A stretch of 7,776 nucleotides of DNA. Source: Deltaproteobacteria bacterium. Lineage in GTDB: Bacteria; Desulfobacterota; Desulfarculia; Adiutricales; Adiutricaceae. Both the position numbers and the translations under genes were made by a program. Each line of letters starts with the position of its first letter. Positions within the stretch are counted from its first letter, which is position 1. Of the stretch, positions 1-5,912 are shown one piece after another. The notes beneath the pieces are model-generated. The model did not search any database. It was not told the origin of the DNA and saw nothing but the letters and a program-made list of their open reading frames with translations. The stretch spans positions 1 to 7,776 of the forward strand of contig JAITJT010000013.1 of assembly GCA_031278795.1 (NCBI GenBank), read 5' to 3'.

Positions 1-31
1 TTTTGACAATTAGATTTTTTTGGCGTGACAG

Positions 32-120
32 GCTTTAATATTACAGCGCTTTTTGCATACTGAGCTTGATAATACAGCACTTTGGCAATAGAGCGCTTGA
101 GAATCAGCTCTATAAACATA
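32..120. repeat. Degenerate tandem repeat, about 31 bp, nearly three units
   Basis: Three successive segments starting at 32, 64 and 95 each begin with GCTT. The first two share an AATA-TACAGC-CTTT-GC core (TAATATTACAGCGCTTTTTG against GATAATACAGCACTTTGGC), and the third keeps GCTTGAGAATCAGCTCT. Unit lengths are 32, 31 and about 26 bases. Divergence is high, so this could be an old tandem duplication or partly chance in AT-rich DNA. Confidence 0.4.
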
Positions 121-351
121 AGAAAAAAAATTTCTTGACGCAAGACTTTGGTACTGGCTGAGAAGGCTTTGAGCTTTTACTTATTTGATTGCGCGAGTAT
201 TAGCTAACAAGCCTTAGGTTTTTCTAGAATGTTAAACAGAGCCGCCTTTATTTTTTGACGCATTGGGAAATCCTTAATCCAAGCGGAACACGCCCTTACT
301 CTCTGCTGTGCGCAAGTCTCTACGTAACAGAGTGCCGCGCCCATACTAAAC

Positions 352-363
352 CTCGCGCGCGAG
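352..363. repeat. Perfect 12-bp GC palindrome
   Basis: CTCGCGCGCGAG is its own reverse complement and sits in otherwise AT-rich intergenic sequence. It could be a protein-binding site or simply a local CG-rich relic. Nothing nearby assigns it a role. Confidence 0.4.
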
Positions 364-415
364 TCCTTGCAAAAAGCGTAAATGTTACATATTTAACTGA
401 AGAAGGCTAACATAT

Positions 416-495
416 CTTAGCGTAGCTAAGCGTAGCGTAGCGTAGCTTGGCTTGGCTTGGCTTAGCTTGGCCTAGCTTAATGTAGCGTAGCTAAA
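416..495. repeat. Pentanucleotide array, 16 units in phase
   Basis: Sixteen consecutive 5-base units run without any insertion or deletion. In order they are CTTAG, CGTAG, CTAAG, three CGTAG, three CTTGG, CTTAG, CTTGG, CCTAG, CTTAA, TGTAG, CGTAG and CTAAA. The consensus is C-K-T-R-G. CGTAG and CTTGG form homogeneous blocks, as expected from slippage followed by point mutation. The 12-mer TAGCGTAGCTAA occurs at both ends (418-429 and 483-494) in direct orientation. The unit is not a multiple of three and the array is not in a gene. It starts about 160 bases beyond the stop of the peptidase gene. Confidence 0.9.
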
Positions 496-529
496 GGTAT
501 TAAATATTTGGATACTTATATTTTCCCGT

Positions 530-579
530 TCTTGGTAAAAAGACAGCCCTCCCCAACCAAGACCGGACAATCCGCTTGG
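530..579 (-). terminator. Competing hairpins, possible terminator of the peptidase gene
   Basis: The segment CCAAG at 557-561 can pair in two exclusive ways. It pairs with CTTGG at 575-579, enclosing CGGA-CAA-TCCG (564-574) with a two-base bulge. It also pairs, as ACCAAGA (556-562), with TCTTGGT at 530-536. On the minus strand the first hairpin is followed about 15 bases later by a run of five T (plus positions 537-541). The position, 80 to 130 bases past the minus-strand stop at 659, suits a terminator, but the T run is not adjacent to the stem, so this is a weak call. Confidence 0.3.
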
Positions 580-658
580 GCATAGGAAAAGTTGCTTCCC
601 TTATATTCAAGCCCTTTTGGCGTAGGATGCGAGAGGGAAGGTTTTAGCTATAAGGTAT

Positions 659-1882
659 TTATAACTTGTAGAAGTGCCTGTCCTTGTTCAAGACCTGGTT
701 ACCGGTTTCGGTGATGAGCGCCAGCTGCTCTAGGCGCACTCCGCCCTTTCCGGGGAGGTAGATGCCTGGTTCAACTGTCACAAGAGATCCAGGTAACAAG
801 ACGTCATTGTTGTAGGGTGAGAGGGTTGGGCCCTCGTGCACTAGGAGGCCCACTCCGTGACCTAGACTATGGTTGAATTTTTCTCCGTAGCCCTTGGAGG
901 TGATGAAATCCCTGGCGGCCTTGTCCACCTCGGCTCCGGTCTTACCGGGCCCTAAAACCTCCAGGGCCTTAAGCTGGGCCTCCTTGACTATGGAGTAGAT
1001 CTCTTTCTGCCAGTCCTGCGGCTTGTAGGGCATGAAGGTGCGGGTCATGTCCGAGGCGTAGCCCTTGTAGCGGGCCCCCACGTCTATAACCACCATCTCC
1101 TGCTGGCCAAACTTCTTGTTGGAGGGCTCGGCGTGGGGAAGGGCCGCGTTCCTACCGGAGGCCACTATGCAGGGAAAGGCCGGGCCCTCGGCACCCAGGG
1201 CCCTAAACTTGTTCTCCAGGAAATAAGCCACCCAGTTCTCGGAGACACCTGGTTCCAGCTCCGGCCACAAGAGGCCCAGGGACTTCTCGGTTATCTCCAC
1301 CGCCCTCTTGATGAGGTGGAGCTCGTCCGGGGACTTCACCACCCTGAAGTCTCCTAGGTAGAAGGGGAGAGGCTTGAGCCTCTCAGGGCCGCCCAGAGTG
1401 TCTATTAGCTTAAGCTGCAGCTCTATTGTCAGCCATTTGGGCTCAAAGAAGAGATCCCCTGTTACGAGGCCCTCTCCCTTGAGGCTATCGGCCAGGCCCC
1501 TCCTGTAGGTCAGCACCTCAAAGAGGGGTGCCTCCCTTTTGGCGGCCACGGTGTAGCGGGAGTCGGTGAGGAGGAAGTTTCCACCCTTGAGGGTGATGAC
1601 TAGATAGCCCGAGCTCTCGGTGAGCATGGCATCTGGCGCCTTGAAGCCGGAAAAGTACCTCCGGTTCTCAGGCGACTGCACCAGGAGCGCCGTTACGCCG
1701 TGCTTGTCCATGCTTTCCCTCAAAAGCTCCAGGCGGCCAGGCACCGGGTCGGGGGGGATCCTTATCTTCCAGGGCTTCTTGGGCGGAGGATTATCCTTCG
1801 CTAGCTCCGTGGAAGAAGTTTCCCTGGCCTCTCCCTCATGGTCCGGCTCTTCTCTAAGTTCCTCATCGATATGACTAGTCAT
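659..1882 (-). CDS. M24-family metallopeptidase, Xaa-Pro aminopeptidase-like
   Basis: Predicted cytosolic two-metal peptidase that removes the N-terminal residue from peptides with proline in second position. Residues about 48-180 form the creatinase-type N-terminal domain (with NRRYFSGF at 73-80), and about 185-407 form the pita-bread catalytic domain. All five expected metal ligands are visible: D267 (VIDVGA), D278 (SDMTRTF), H342 (GHGVG), E371 (VEPGIYLPG) and E385 (RLEQ). The usual accessory histidines are H250 (PHAEPS) and H349. At 407 residues it is longer than the usual 350-365, because of a 45-residue charged, Pro-rich N-terminal extension with no signal peptide. The ATG start is supported by GGGAGAG six to twelve bases upstream on the minus strand. 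It is divergent from the FGase-like gene. The family is certain; Xaa-Pro aminopeptidase against prolidase cannot be settled from sequence alone. Confidence 0.93.
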   Translation of the reverse strand: MTSHIDEELREEPDHEGEARETSSTELAKDNPPPKKPWKIRIPPDPVPGRLELLRESMDKHGVTALLVQSPENRRYFSGFKAPDAMLTESSGYLVITLKGGNFLLTDSRYTVAAKREAPLFEVLTYRRGLADSLKGEGLVTGDLFFEPKWLTIELQLKLIDTLGGPERLKPLPFYLGDFRVVKSPDELHLIKRAVEITEKSLGLLWPELEPGVSENWVAYFLENKFRALGAEGPAFPCIVASGRNAALPHAEPSNKKFGQQEMVVIDVGARYKGYASDMTRTFMPYKPQDWQKEIYSIVKEAQLKALEVLGPGKTGAEVDKAARDFITSKGYGEKFNHSLGHGVGLLVHEGPTLSPYNNDVLLPGSLVTVEPGIYLPGKGGVRLEQLALITETGNQVLNKDRHFYKL

Positions 1883-1941
1883 GGCTCTCCCGCTTGGATC
1901 TTTGGTTTTTTTTAGGTTTTGTACTCTGACAACAAGCTAAA

Positions 1942-1950
1942 ATCATAGCA
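1942..1950 (-). promoter_or_regulatory. Candidate extended -10 promoter for the peptidase gene
   Basis: Read on the minus strand this is TGCTATGAT, an extended -10 (TGn plus TATGAT) about 60 bases upstream of the start codon. No good -35 hexamer lies 16-18 bases further upstream, which is tolerable for an extended -10 promoter. Inferred from motif and position only. Confidence 0.35.
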
Positions 1951-2003
1951 CAAATAAGCGCTCTCTAGGTAGCTTTGGCTTCTAGATTTTGGAAGGTATA
2001 GAG

Positions 2004-2034
2004 TCCACGGCCGCCTGGGACAGGCGGCCGTGGA
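2004..2034. repeat. Perfect 14-bp GC-rich hairpin
   Basis: TCCACGGCCGCCTG (2004-2017) and its exact reverse complement (2021-2034) are separated by GGA. The hairpin stands out from the AT-rich surroundings. Neither strand has a T run directly after the stem, so a classical intrinsic terminator is not supported. Its right arm is repeated at 4333-4344. Confidence 0.8.
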
Positions 2035-2070
2035 GCTTAGACCTCATCTTAAAAAAAAGACCAAGAGGCT
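2010..2070. repeat. Dispersed intergenic element, copy A
   Basis: Blocks shared with copy B (4328-4368), in the same order and orientation, are: GCCGC at 2010-2014, GGCGGCCGTGGA at 2023-2034, AAAAAGACC at 2054-2062 and AAGAGGCT at 2063-2070. Copy A has the full hairpin. Copy B lacks the eight bases at the hairpin apex and most of the spacer after the right arm. Two copies with matched block order suggest a dispersed repeat or a conserved RNA or protein target. Its function is not recognisable. Confidence 0.55.
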
Positions 2071-2224
2071 CAAAAATTCAAGATCTCCAGGCACTTTTAG
2101 AATTTTCATTCAACTAAGAGGGTGGATCTTGGAAAAGGCGGCATTTTTTCATAGAATGAGAATGTTTAGTTTAAATTTTTAGGATTCTTTTCTTTTGATC
2201 TAAAGCATCTTTAGCAGAGCTTAA

Positions 2225-2247
2225 AAAGAGCCCAATCGGCGCTCTTT
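2225..2247 (-). terminator. Hairpin with minus-strand T run
   Basis: AAAGAGC (2225-2231) pairs with GCTCTTT (2241-2247), and two further C-G pairs close inside with one bulged C. On the minus strand the stem is followed by TTTTT, giving an intrinsic-terminator shape. No gene ends there on that strand, so it would stop only antisense transcription coming from the FGase-like gene. Alternatively it is an operator-like inverted repeat just upstream of that gene's promoter. Confidence 0.35.
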
Positions 2248-2255
2248 GGCATAAT

Positions 2256-2261
2256 TATAAT
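2256..2261 (+). promoter_or_regulatory. Candidate -10 box for the FGase-like gene
   Basis: A consensus TATAAT lies 54 bases upstream of the TTG start. No recognisable -35 box sits 16-18 bases before it; that position falls within the hairpin at 2225-2247. Weak call in AT-rich DNA. Confidence 0.3.
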
Positions 2262-2315
2262 TTTAAAACGATATATGCCTACTTCTTTTTATCAATTCAT
2301 CTTGGAGGACTGGAC

Positions 2316-3179
2316 TTGGCCACCCTGGTCTTAAACGTCCCCTACGGGGGACTTCTCATGCCCAAGGGAGTGCAGAAACGCCTGAACCTCAAGCCAGAGG
2401 AGCTGGGCTGGGAGAACTTCCGCCTAACGGACCCCTGCCTCCTGGAACTAATCACCAAGGCCGCCCAGGGGGGTGAGCTCACCGGGTTCTTGGGTAAAAA
2501 AAGCCTCCCCCAGAGGGACCTGGTGGCCTACCGCTACAGCCCCCTGGTGTCCGACCCCTTAGGCTATCTCTCAGCCCAGCTCCAAAACGGGGACAAGGGC
2601 TCTCCCCAGTTCATCAGAACCAGCACCCAGGGCCAGGACTTCCCCAGCTTGAGCCCGGAGGAGGAGGATCTCATCCTCAAGAAGAGCTCACTTAGCTATC
2701 TTTCCGAGCTCCGGGACGCCTGCGTAAAGGCCCTGGACACCGGGACCCTGGTATTACTCCTAACCCTTAGATCCTACAGCAGCAGGCCCTGGAACTATGA
2801 GACGGACAGGCGCTACCCCAGGCCCCAGCTCTGCATAGGGGGGAACGTGGAGGAGAGGACTCCCCACGGTCTGGCCTCCTTCATTGGGCGGACATTCAGG
2901 ATATTCAATTTCTGGCCCGAGCTCAACTGGCCCCACGACAGCGCCTTCGTCCCGGAGGGGCTTAGGAACCAGCCCAGGTTATTCGCGGCTTGCCTCTCCT
3001 TTAGGCGGGACCTCTACATGGACGAGAAAACCGGAAGGCTCGCCCCTGGACACAGCTCTCTCATTAGAATCTTAAGGACCGTGTTTTCCCTCCTGGAAGA
3101 GGAGCTGGAGAGTGTTCTTAGGATACGCTACCGTAGAAAACACCCTCCCAAACCACCCTCCATGGTTATCAAAAATTAA
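2316..3179 (+). CDS. N-formylglutamate amidohydrolase superfamily protein, probably catalytically inactive
   Basis: Family members are metal-dependent amidohydrolases that release formate from N-formyl-glutamate or related substrates. The fold signature is visible: LNVPYGG (6-12) at the usual vPHgG position, LLLTLRSYSSRP (147-158) where DxHSxxxxP is expected, PQLCIGGNVEERTP (170-183) where P-D-I-C-I-G is expected, and LSFRRDLYMDEKTG (227-240) where IExRRxLYMD is expected. The hydrophilic positions associated with metal binding and catalysis appear replaced: H by Y10, D by T150, H by R152, E by S228. A71 probably replaces the D of the SRxxxDxNR segment. The frame is intact over 287 residues, a normal length for the family. 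The TTG start follows GGAGGA with six bases of spacing. This suggests a pseudoenzyme with a binding or regulatory role rather than decay. The alignment was made by eye, so an unrelated specificity remains possible. Confidence 0.72.
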   Translation: MATLVLNVPYGGLLMPKGVQKRLNLKPEELGWENFRLTDPCLLELITKAAQGGELTGFLGKKSLPQRDLVAYRYSPLVSDPLGYLSAQLQNGDKGSPQFIRTSTQGQDFPSLSPEEEDLILKKSSLSYLSELRDACVKALDTGTLVLLLTLRSYSSRPWNYETDRRYPRPQLCIGGNVEERTPHGLASFIGRTFRIFNFWPELNWPHDSAFVPEGLRNQPRLFAACLSFRRDLYMDEKTGRLAPGHSSLIRILRTVFSLLEEELESVLRIRYRRKHPPKPPSMVIKN

Positions 3180-3244
3180 CTTTCTTGGGACAATTTAAGT
3201 CTTAGGGAAAGTGTTATGAAATTTATGGCTTTTCTTGTTTTTTT

Positions 3245-3280
3245 TTAAAAGAGGGAATAAAAAATTTTTCCCTCTTTTAA
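3245..3280 (+). terminator. Intrinsic terminator after the FGase-like gene
   Basis: TTAAAAGAGGGAA (3245-3257) and its exact reverse complement (3268-3280) form a 13-bp stem around an AT loop, 65 bases after the stop codon. The 3' arm ends in CTTTTAA followed by TTTAT, a modest U-rich tail. A nine-base T run lies on the 5' side, which is unusual for a plus-strand terminator. Confidence 0.55.
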
Positions 3281-3332
3281 TTTATGACTACAAATATCAA
3301 GGGAAACCCTTTAGTTTACGCAATTTATGTAG

Positions 3333-3361
3333 TTAACATTTCAGTTAAACAATCATATCAC
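3333..3361 (+). promoter_or_regulatory. Candidate promoter of the DUF202-like gene
   Basis: TTAACA (3333-3338, five of six matches to the -35 consensus) and TATCAC (3356-3361, four of six) are separated by 17 bases. Transcription would start near 3368, just before the AGGAG ribosome binding site at 3372-3376, leaving a short leader. Confidence 0.35.
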
Positions 3362-3383
3362 TTAAGCTTTCAGGAGTATTTTT

Positions 3384-3875
3384 TTGGATCAAGAACATGA
3401 AATAGATGATAAGATGAGAGCCGACATCGCGCTTCAGGATGAGGGCGAACCGGAAACTATCTCCAAGCTAGCGCCCAGTGAGCGGGAGCTAGCCAAAGGT
3501 CTTCTGGAAGTGCCGTCCAAGGCATCCATCCGCCATGAGGCTATGATCATAAACGAGGTCTCTCTCCTTTTAGCCGAAAAGCGCACGGCGCTCTCGGTCC
3601 TGCGCACCGGGCTCGCGGTTCTGGTATTGCCGGCCTCGGTTTTGAGCGTCCTCATCGCTATCTCACGCTACTACGATCCTATGCATGTGATATATCTTCT
3701 CGCCCCGCTCTTGGGTATCTCTTTCATACTCAGCGTCTTCGGGGTCTACCTGATAGTCCGCTCCTGGAAAAGAACCGTGTCTTTGGATCATATAAGCCTA
3801 AGCCTCAAACGCCAAAACGCCCACCTCAATAAGCTCTTAAACCTCATGGACGAGCATAAAAGGGAAGGCGGCTGA
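3384..3875 (+). CDS. DUF202/YidH-like inner-membrane protein
   Basis: The function of this family is not established. Residues 57-80 carry its signature, NExxLLLAEKRTALxxLRTGLAVL, matching the typical lAxERTxLAWxRTxLAL segment with both RT pairs (R67-T68 and R74-T75). Two hydrophobic segments follow at about 75-93 and 101-125, separated by a short polar SRYYDPM loop. The N-terminal 55 residues are acidic and polar, and the C-terminal 35 residues are basic and probably helical, so both ends are likely cytoplasmic. The length of 163 residues is slightly above the usual 100-130 because of the N-terminal extension. The TTG start is chosen because AGGAG lies seven bases upstream, and no ATG has comparable support. 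It stands alone between two non-coding gaps, so context gives no clue to its role. Confidence 0.75.
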   Translation: MDQEHEIDDKMRADIALQDEGEPETISKLAPSERELAKGLLEVPSKASIRHEAMIINEVSLLLAEKRTALSVLRTGLAVLVLPASVLSVLIAISRYYDPMHVIYLLAPLLGISFILSVFGVYLIVRSWKRTVSLDHISLSLKRQNAHLNKLLNLMDEHKREGG

Positions 3876-4219
3876 CGAGGGGTTTTTCTTTCTTAGTCCC
3901 ATAATTTTGTGCGTTTCTTGATCCTTTTTTTCTTTCTTTTATCTAAAACCGAAAAGGGAATATTTCGCAAAATCCTAAAACAAATCCAAAACATAAAAAA
4001 CCGATGATTATGTGCTGCCCCTTGGATATTTATAAATTGTCTTGATGATTGGTGCACGCGCGGAAGTTTTTTTTCATTTTAAACAAGAAGACTTTAGTTT
4101 AAGTAAAAAAACAAAAACTCTAATAATTTCTTAGCTCTTTGAAAAATTTTTTCTTGTTCTTTTAACTCTTAAAAGATACTCCCAGCAATTTAGCCTGACA
4201 TCGAGCCCCCAAGAAAAAA

Positions 4220-4279
4220 CCATCAGGTAAAAAGCCATCAGGTAAAAAGCCATCAGGCAAAAAGCCATCAGGTAAAAAC
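4220..4279. repeat. Four-copy 15-bp tandem repeat
   Basis: The unit CCATCAGGTAAAAAG occurs at 4220, 4235, 4250 and 4265 with only two substitutions (a T to C in copy three and a final G to C in copy four). A partial A-rich unit precedes it. The period is a multiple of three. Plus frame 4199-4357 reads Pro-Ser-Gly-Lys-Lys repeats inside an open stretch that runs to a TAG at 4358-4360 but has no start codon. The minus strand reads a hydrophobic Ala-Phe-Tyr-Leu-Met repeat. It may be the relic of a Lys/Pro-rich protein tail or a non-coding iteron-like array. Confidence 0.9.
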
Positions 4280-4327
4280 CCATGCTACCTAGCGCCTCCC
4301 TTCTCCCCAAGTAGCGTCCTTTTAAAT

Positions 4328-4368
4328 GCCGCGGCGGCCGTGGATCCAAAAAGACCCTAGAAGAGGCT
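4328..4368. repeat. Dispersed intergenic element, copy B
   Basis: This is the diverged counterpart of 2010-2070. Positions 4328-4344 match copy A exactly once the eight hairpin-apex bases are removed. AAAAAGACC follows at 4348-4356 and AAGAGGCT at 4361-4368. It lies about 50 bases beyond the 15-bp tandem repeat in the longest gene-free stretch of the window. Confidence 0.5.
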
Positions 4369-4498
4369 ATAGGATCCAAGGTCCATCCCACCTTAAGCCA
4401 TCTCCCTTCCTTTCTTAAACATCAACAAAATACACAACATATAGAGATATATTTAAAACCCTAAATACATCTAGAAAGCTATAATTTTGGCTTCCTAG

Positions 4499-4918
4499 TT
4501 TGTACCTTTGGATTTTGGGTGGCTATTTCCGCGCCCTGGAGCTTTTGAGCACAAAACCCAGTGCATTTTCCTATGTTTTGGGGTAAAATTAATCTTCGCG
4601 TCTTAGCCCATCTACATAATAAGCCTTGATTTATCAAAATTCAGAGTCATCCTAGGCGAGCATGCCCCTAAAGATTATGACAATCTCAAATTTTCCCAAA
4701 TTCTACGTCAAGAAAAAATTTTATGGCTCACACAGGCTTTTGTTAAACGCGGCATTTTTCCAAAGCCCTTTTAATCGTATTTGTATGGCTACTCGCTTTA
4801 TAGTCATCTAAAATCAAGAACTTCTTCAGCTCGCTTTTTCCTTTTCGCCATGATCTTGGCCGTACTATATATAAATCCTATGAGTTCTACTGGGCCAGAT
4901 AATTTCGTCACATATTAA
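4499..4918 (+). pseudogene. Possible decayed coding sequence
   Basis: One forward frame stays open for 140 codons apart from TAG at 4604-4606 and TAA at 4772-4774, in AT-rich DNA where many more stops would be expected. The translation looks protein-like, for example ILRQEKILWLTQAFVKRGIF just before the second stop, and a hydrophobic stretch FFLFAMILAVLYI after it. No start codon with a ribosome binding site is evident and I recognise no family. It could be a gene remnant or a chance run of low stop density. Confidence 0.25.
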
Positions 4919-5162
4919 AAGCCCACAAGGATAGCTATTTATCATCAAACGTAAATACCTATCCCTTAAAGACAAAAAACTTAAATCACTTTTTTTTAGC
5001 GTACTAATCAACTCATATAACAAAGTTAGTCCTCGTTAACTTTAAGCATATAGAAAGCGGAAAATATTTATTTATATATATCTTAAAACAATCTCGTGTA
5101 TTTAGACCCGACTTAGGCTAAGATCGTAAAGAGCCTATAAGTTTTAAGATCCCCGGAGCTAG

Positions 5163-5211
5163 AGGGACCTTAAATACTTGATTCAAAGTAAATTATAGAA
5201 CACAGGTCCCT
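5163..5211. promoter_or_regulatory. Inverted repeat flanking the possible hpt promoter
   Basis: AGGGACCT (5163-5170) and its reverse complement AGGTCCCT (5204-5211) are separated by 33 bases and lie 43 bases upstream of the hpt start. The spacing puts a weak promoter candidate between the arms, an arrangement that would suit a dimeric repressor or a leader stem-loop. The regulator is unknown. Confidence 0.35.
5170..5198 (+). promoter_or_regulatory. Weak promoter candidate for hpt
   Basis: TTAAAT (5170-5175) and TTATAG (5193-5198) are separated by 17 bases. The -35 matches poorly (three of six). The position, about 55 bases before the start codon and between the arms of the inverted repeat, is the main support. 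Confidence 0.22.
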
Positions 5212-5253
5212 TAATCCAACACCATAAAAACGATAATCATTTAGGATAGAGAA

Positions 5254-5805
5254 GTGACACAGCCCAAAATACCCATAGCCATGGATCTGGTTCTCACGCC
5301 GGAAGAGATATCCCAGATGGTGAAAAAAATAGCCAAAAACATAGACGAGGACTTTCTTGGCCTCCTCTCCCCCAAGGAGAAGATTGTGGTCTTGGGGGTC
5401 TTAAACGGCGGCTTCATCTTCATGGCCGATCTCGTGCGCGAGCTAAAGACACCCTTGGAGGTGGACTTCATCCGCCTCTCCAGCTACCAGGACTCCATCA
5501 GCAGCTCCCAGCAGGTGGTCATGCTCAAGGCCCCGGAAAAGACTCTAAAGGACCGCCATATCCTCATAGTGGAGGACTTGGCTGACTGCGGCCTCACCCT
5601 CAACTGGCTGAGGGGCTTCGTGCTCACCAAGGAGCCAGCCTCGGTTAAGATAGCCGTGACCGTGGACAAGATTGAGAGGCGGCAGATGGAGGTTCAGCTG
5701 GACTATGTGGGATTCCAGCTGGAGGAGGGCTTTCTGGTGGGATACGGCCTGGACTACGCCCAGGACTACCGCAACCTCAAGGGCATCTACAAGCTCCGTT
5801 TCTAG
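5254..5805 (+). CDS. hpt: Hypoxanthine phosphoribosyltransferase
   Basis: Purine salvage enzyme of the cytosol that joins hypoxanthine (often also guanine) to PRPP, giving IMP or GMP and pyrophosphate. Family landmarks appear in order: GVLNGGFIFMADL (48-60), the FIRLSSY segment (72-78) leading to the flexible loop, the PRPP-binding motif ILIVEDLADCGLTL (103-116) with acidic pair E107-D108 and D111, the purine-contacting lysine K139 (VDK), and FLVGYGLDYAQDYRNL (160-175) with D167 and R173. The length of 183 residues is typical. The PRPP loop has Cys at 112 where Thr or Ser is usual, and the flexible loop reads SISSSQQ instead of the more common SSG form; both are probably tolerated. The GTG start has AGGA seven bases upstream; the in-frame ATG at 5281 lacks a ribosome binding site. 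It has no salvage-pathway neighbour here. Confidence 0.95.
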   Translation: MTQPKIPIAMDLVLTPEEISQMVKKIAKNIDEDFLGLLSPKEKIVVLGVLNGGFIFMADLVRELKTPLEVDFIRLSSYQDSISSSQQVVMLKAPEKTLKDRHILIVEDLADCGLTLNWLRGFVLTKEPASVKIAVTVDKIERRQMEVQLDYVGFQLEEGFLVGYGLDYAQDYRNLKGIYKLRF

Positions 5806-5864
5806 GGTGAGCTTGTTGGGGCTTGACTATCTCCCCTTTCCCTCCATCCTGGAGCTCTTTGTGG

Positions 5865-5880
5865 ATAGCCTTTGGGCTAT
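5865..5880 (+). terminator. Short hairpin after hpt, weak terminator candidate
   Basis: ATAGCC (5865-5870), loop TTTG and GGCTAT (5875-5880) form a six-bp stem 60 bases beyond the hpt stop. It is followed by AATTTCG, which is not a convincing U tract. Termination here is only suggested by position between two genes with separate promoters. Confidence 0.3.
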
Positions 5881-5912
5881 AATTTCGCCCCTCTCAAGCC
5901 CCTTTATATTTA

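Larger units (their letters stand above)
1..658. other. AT-rich repeat-bearing intergenic region
   Basis: No convincing gene is visible in this stretch on either strand. It lies downstream of the minus-strand peptidase gene and runs to the window edge, so a gene may continue outside. It holds a degenerate ~31-bp repeat near the left edge, a 12-bp GC palindrome, a phased pentanucleotide array and a pair of competing inverted repeats, each listed separately. The octamer TTGACGCA occurs twice, at about 134 and 255, each after a T-rich run; it resembles a -35 box, but I found no well-spaced -10 box for either copy. Confidence 0.6.
1883..2315. other. Divergent intergenic region with two hairpins
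   Basis: This 433-base AT-rich gap separates two divergently transcribed genes and should hold both promoters. It also contains a 14-bp GC-rich hairpin (2004-2034), part of a repeat element with a second copy near 4330, and a second hairpin at 2225-2247. I see no short gene with a credible start and ribosome binding site. Confidence 0.6.
3876..5253. other. Long AT-rich gap with repeats and possible gene remnants
   Basis: These 1378 bases contain no intact gene that I can support. They hold a 15-bp tandem repeat (4220-4279), copy B of the dispersed element (4328-4368), a possible decayed coding stretch (4499-4918) and the hpt upstream region. No tRNA-like cloverleaf or strong intrinsic terminator for the upstream DUF202-like gene was found. 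The base composition differs sharply from the flanking GC-rich genes. Confidence 0.6.

Noticed and set aside
2004..2034. Intrinsic terminator
   Set aside because: The stem is strong, but neither strand has a T run directly after it, and it lies between divergent genes where no transcript is expected to end.
4220..4279. Iteron-type replication origin
   Set aside because: Four 15-bp direct repeats could suggest iterons, but there is no replication initiator gene, no DnaA-box cluster, and only a single near-match (TGTGGATAG at 5861) in the window.
4220..4279. CRISPR array
   Set aside because: The units are contiguous with no spacers, and no cas gene is present.
4131..4391. Minus-strand 86-residue open frame with Ala-Phe-Tyr-Leu-Met repeats
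   Set aside because: It is produced by the 15-bp tandem repeat, starts with GTG without a well-placed ribosome site, and shows no family resemblance. It is kept only as an observation on the repeat.
5231..5239. Fur-box half site (GATAATCAT) before hpt
   Set aside because: Only a single nine-base half-match is seen in AT-rich DNA, with no second half.
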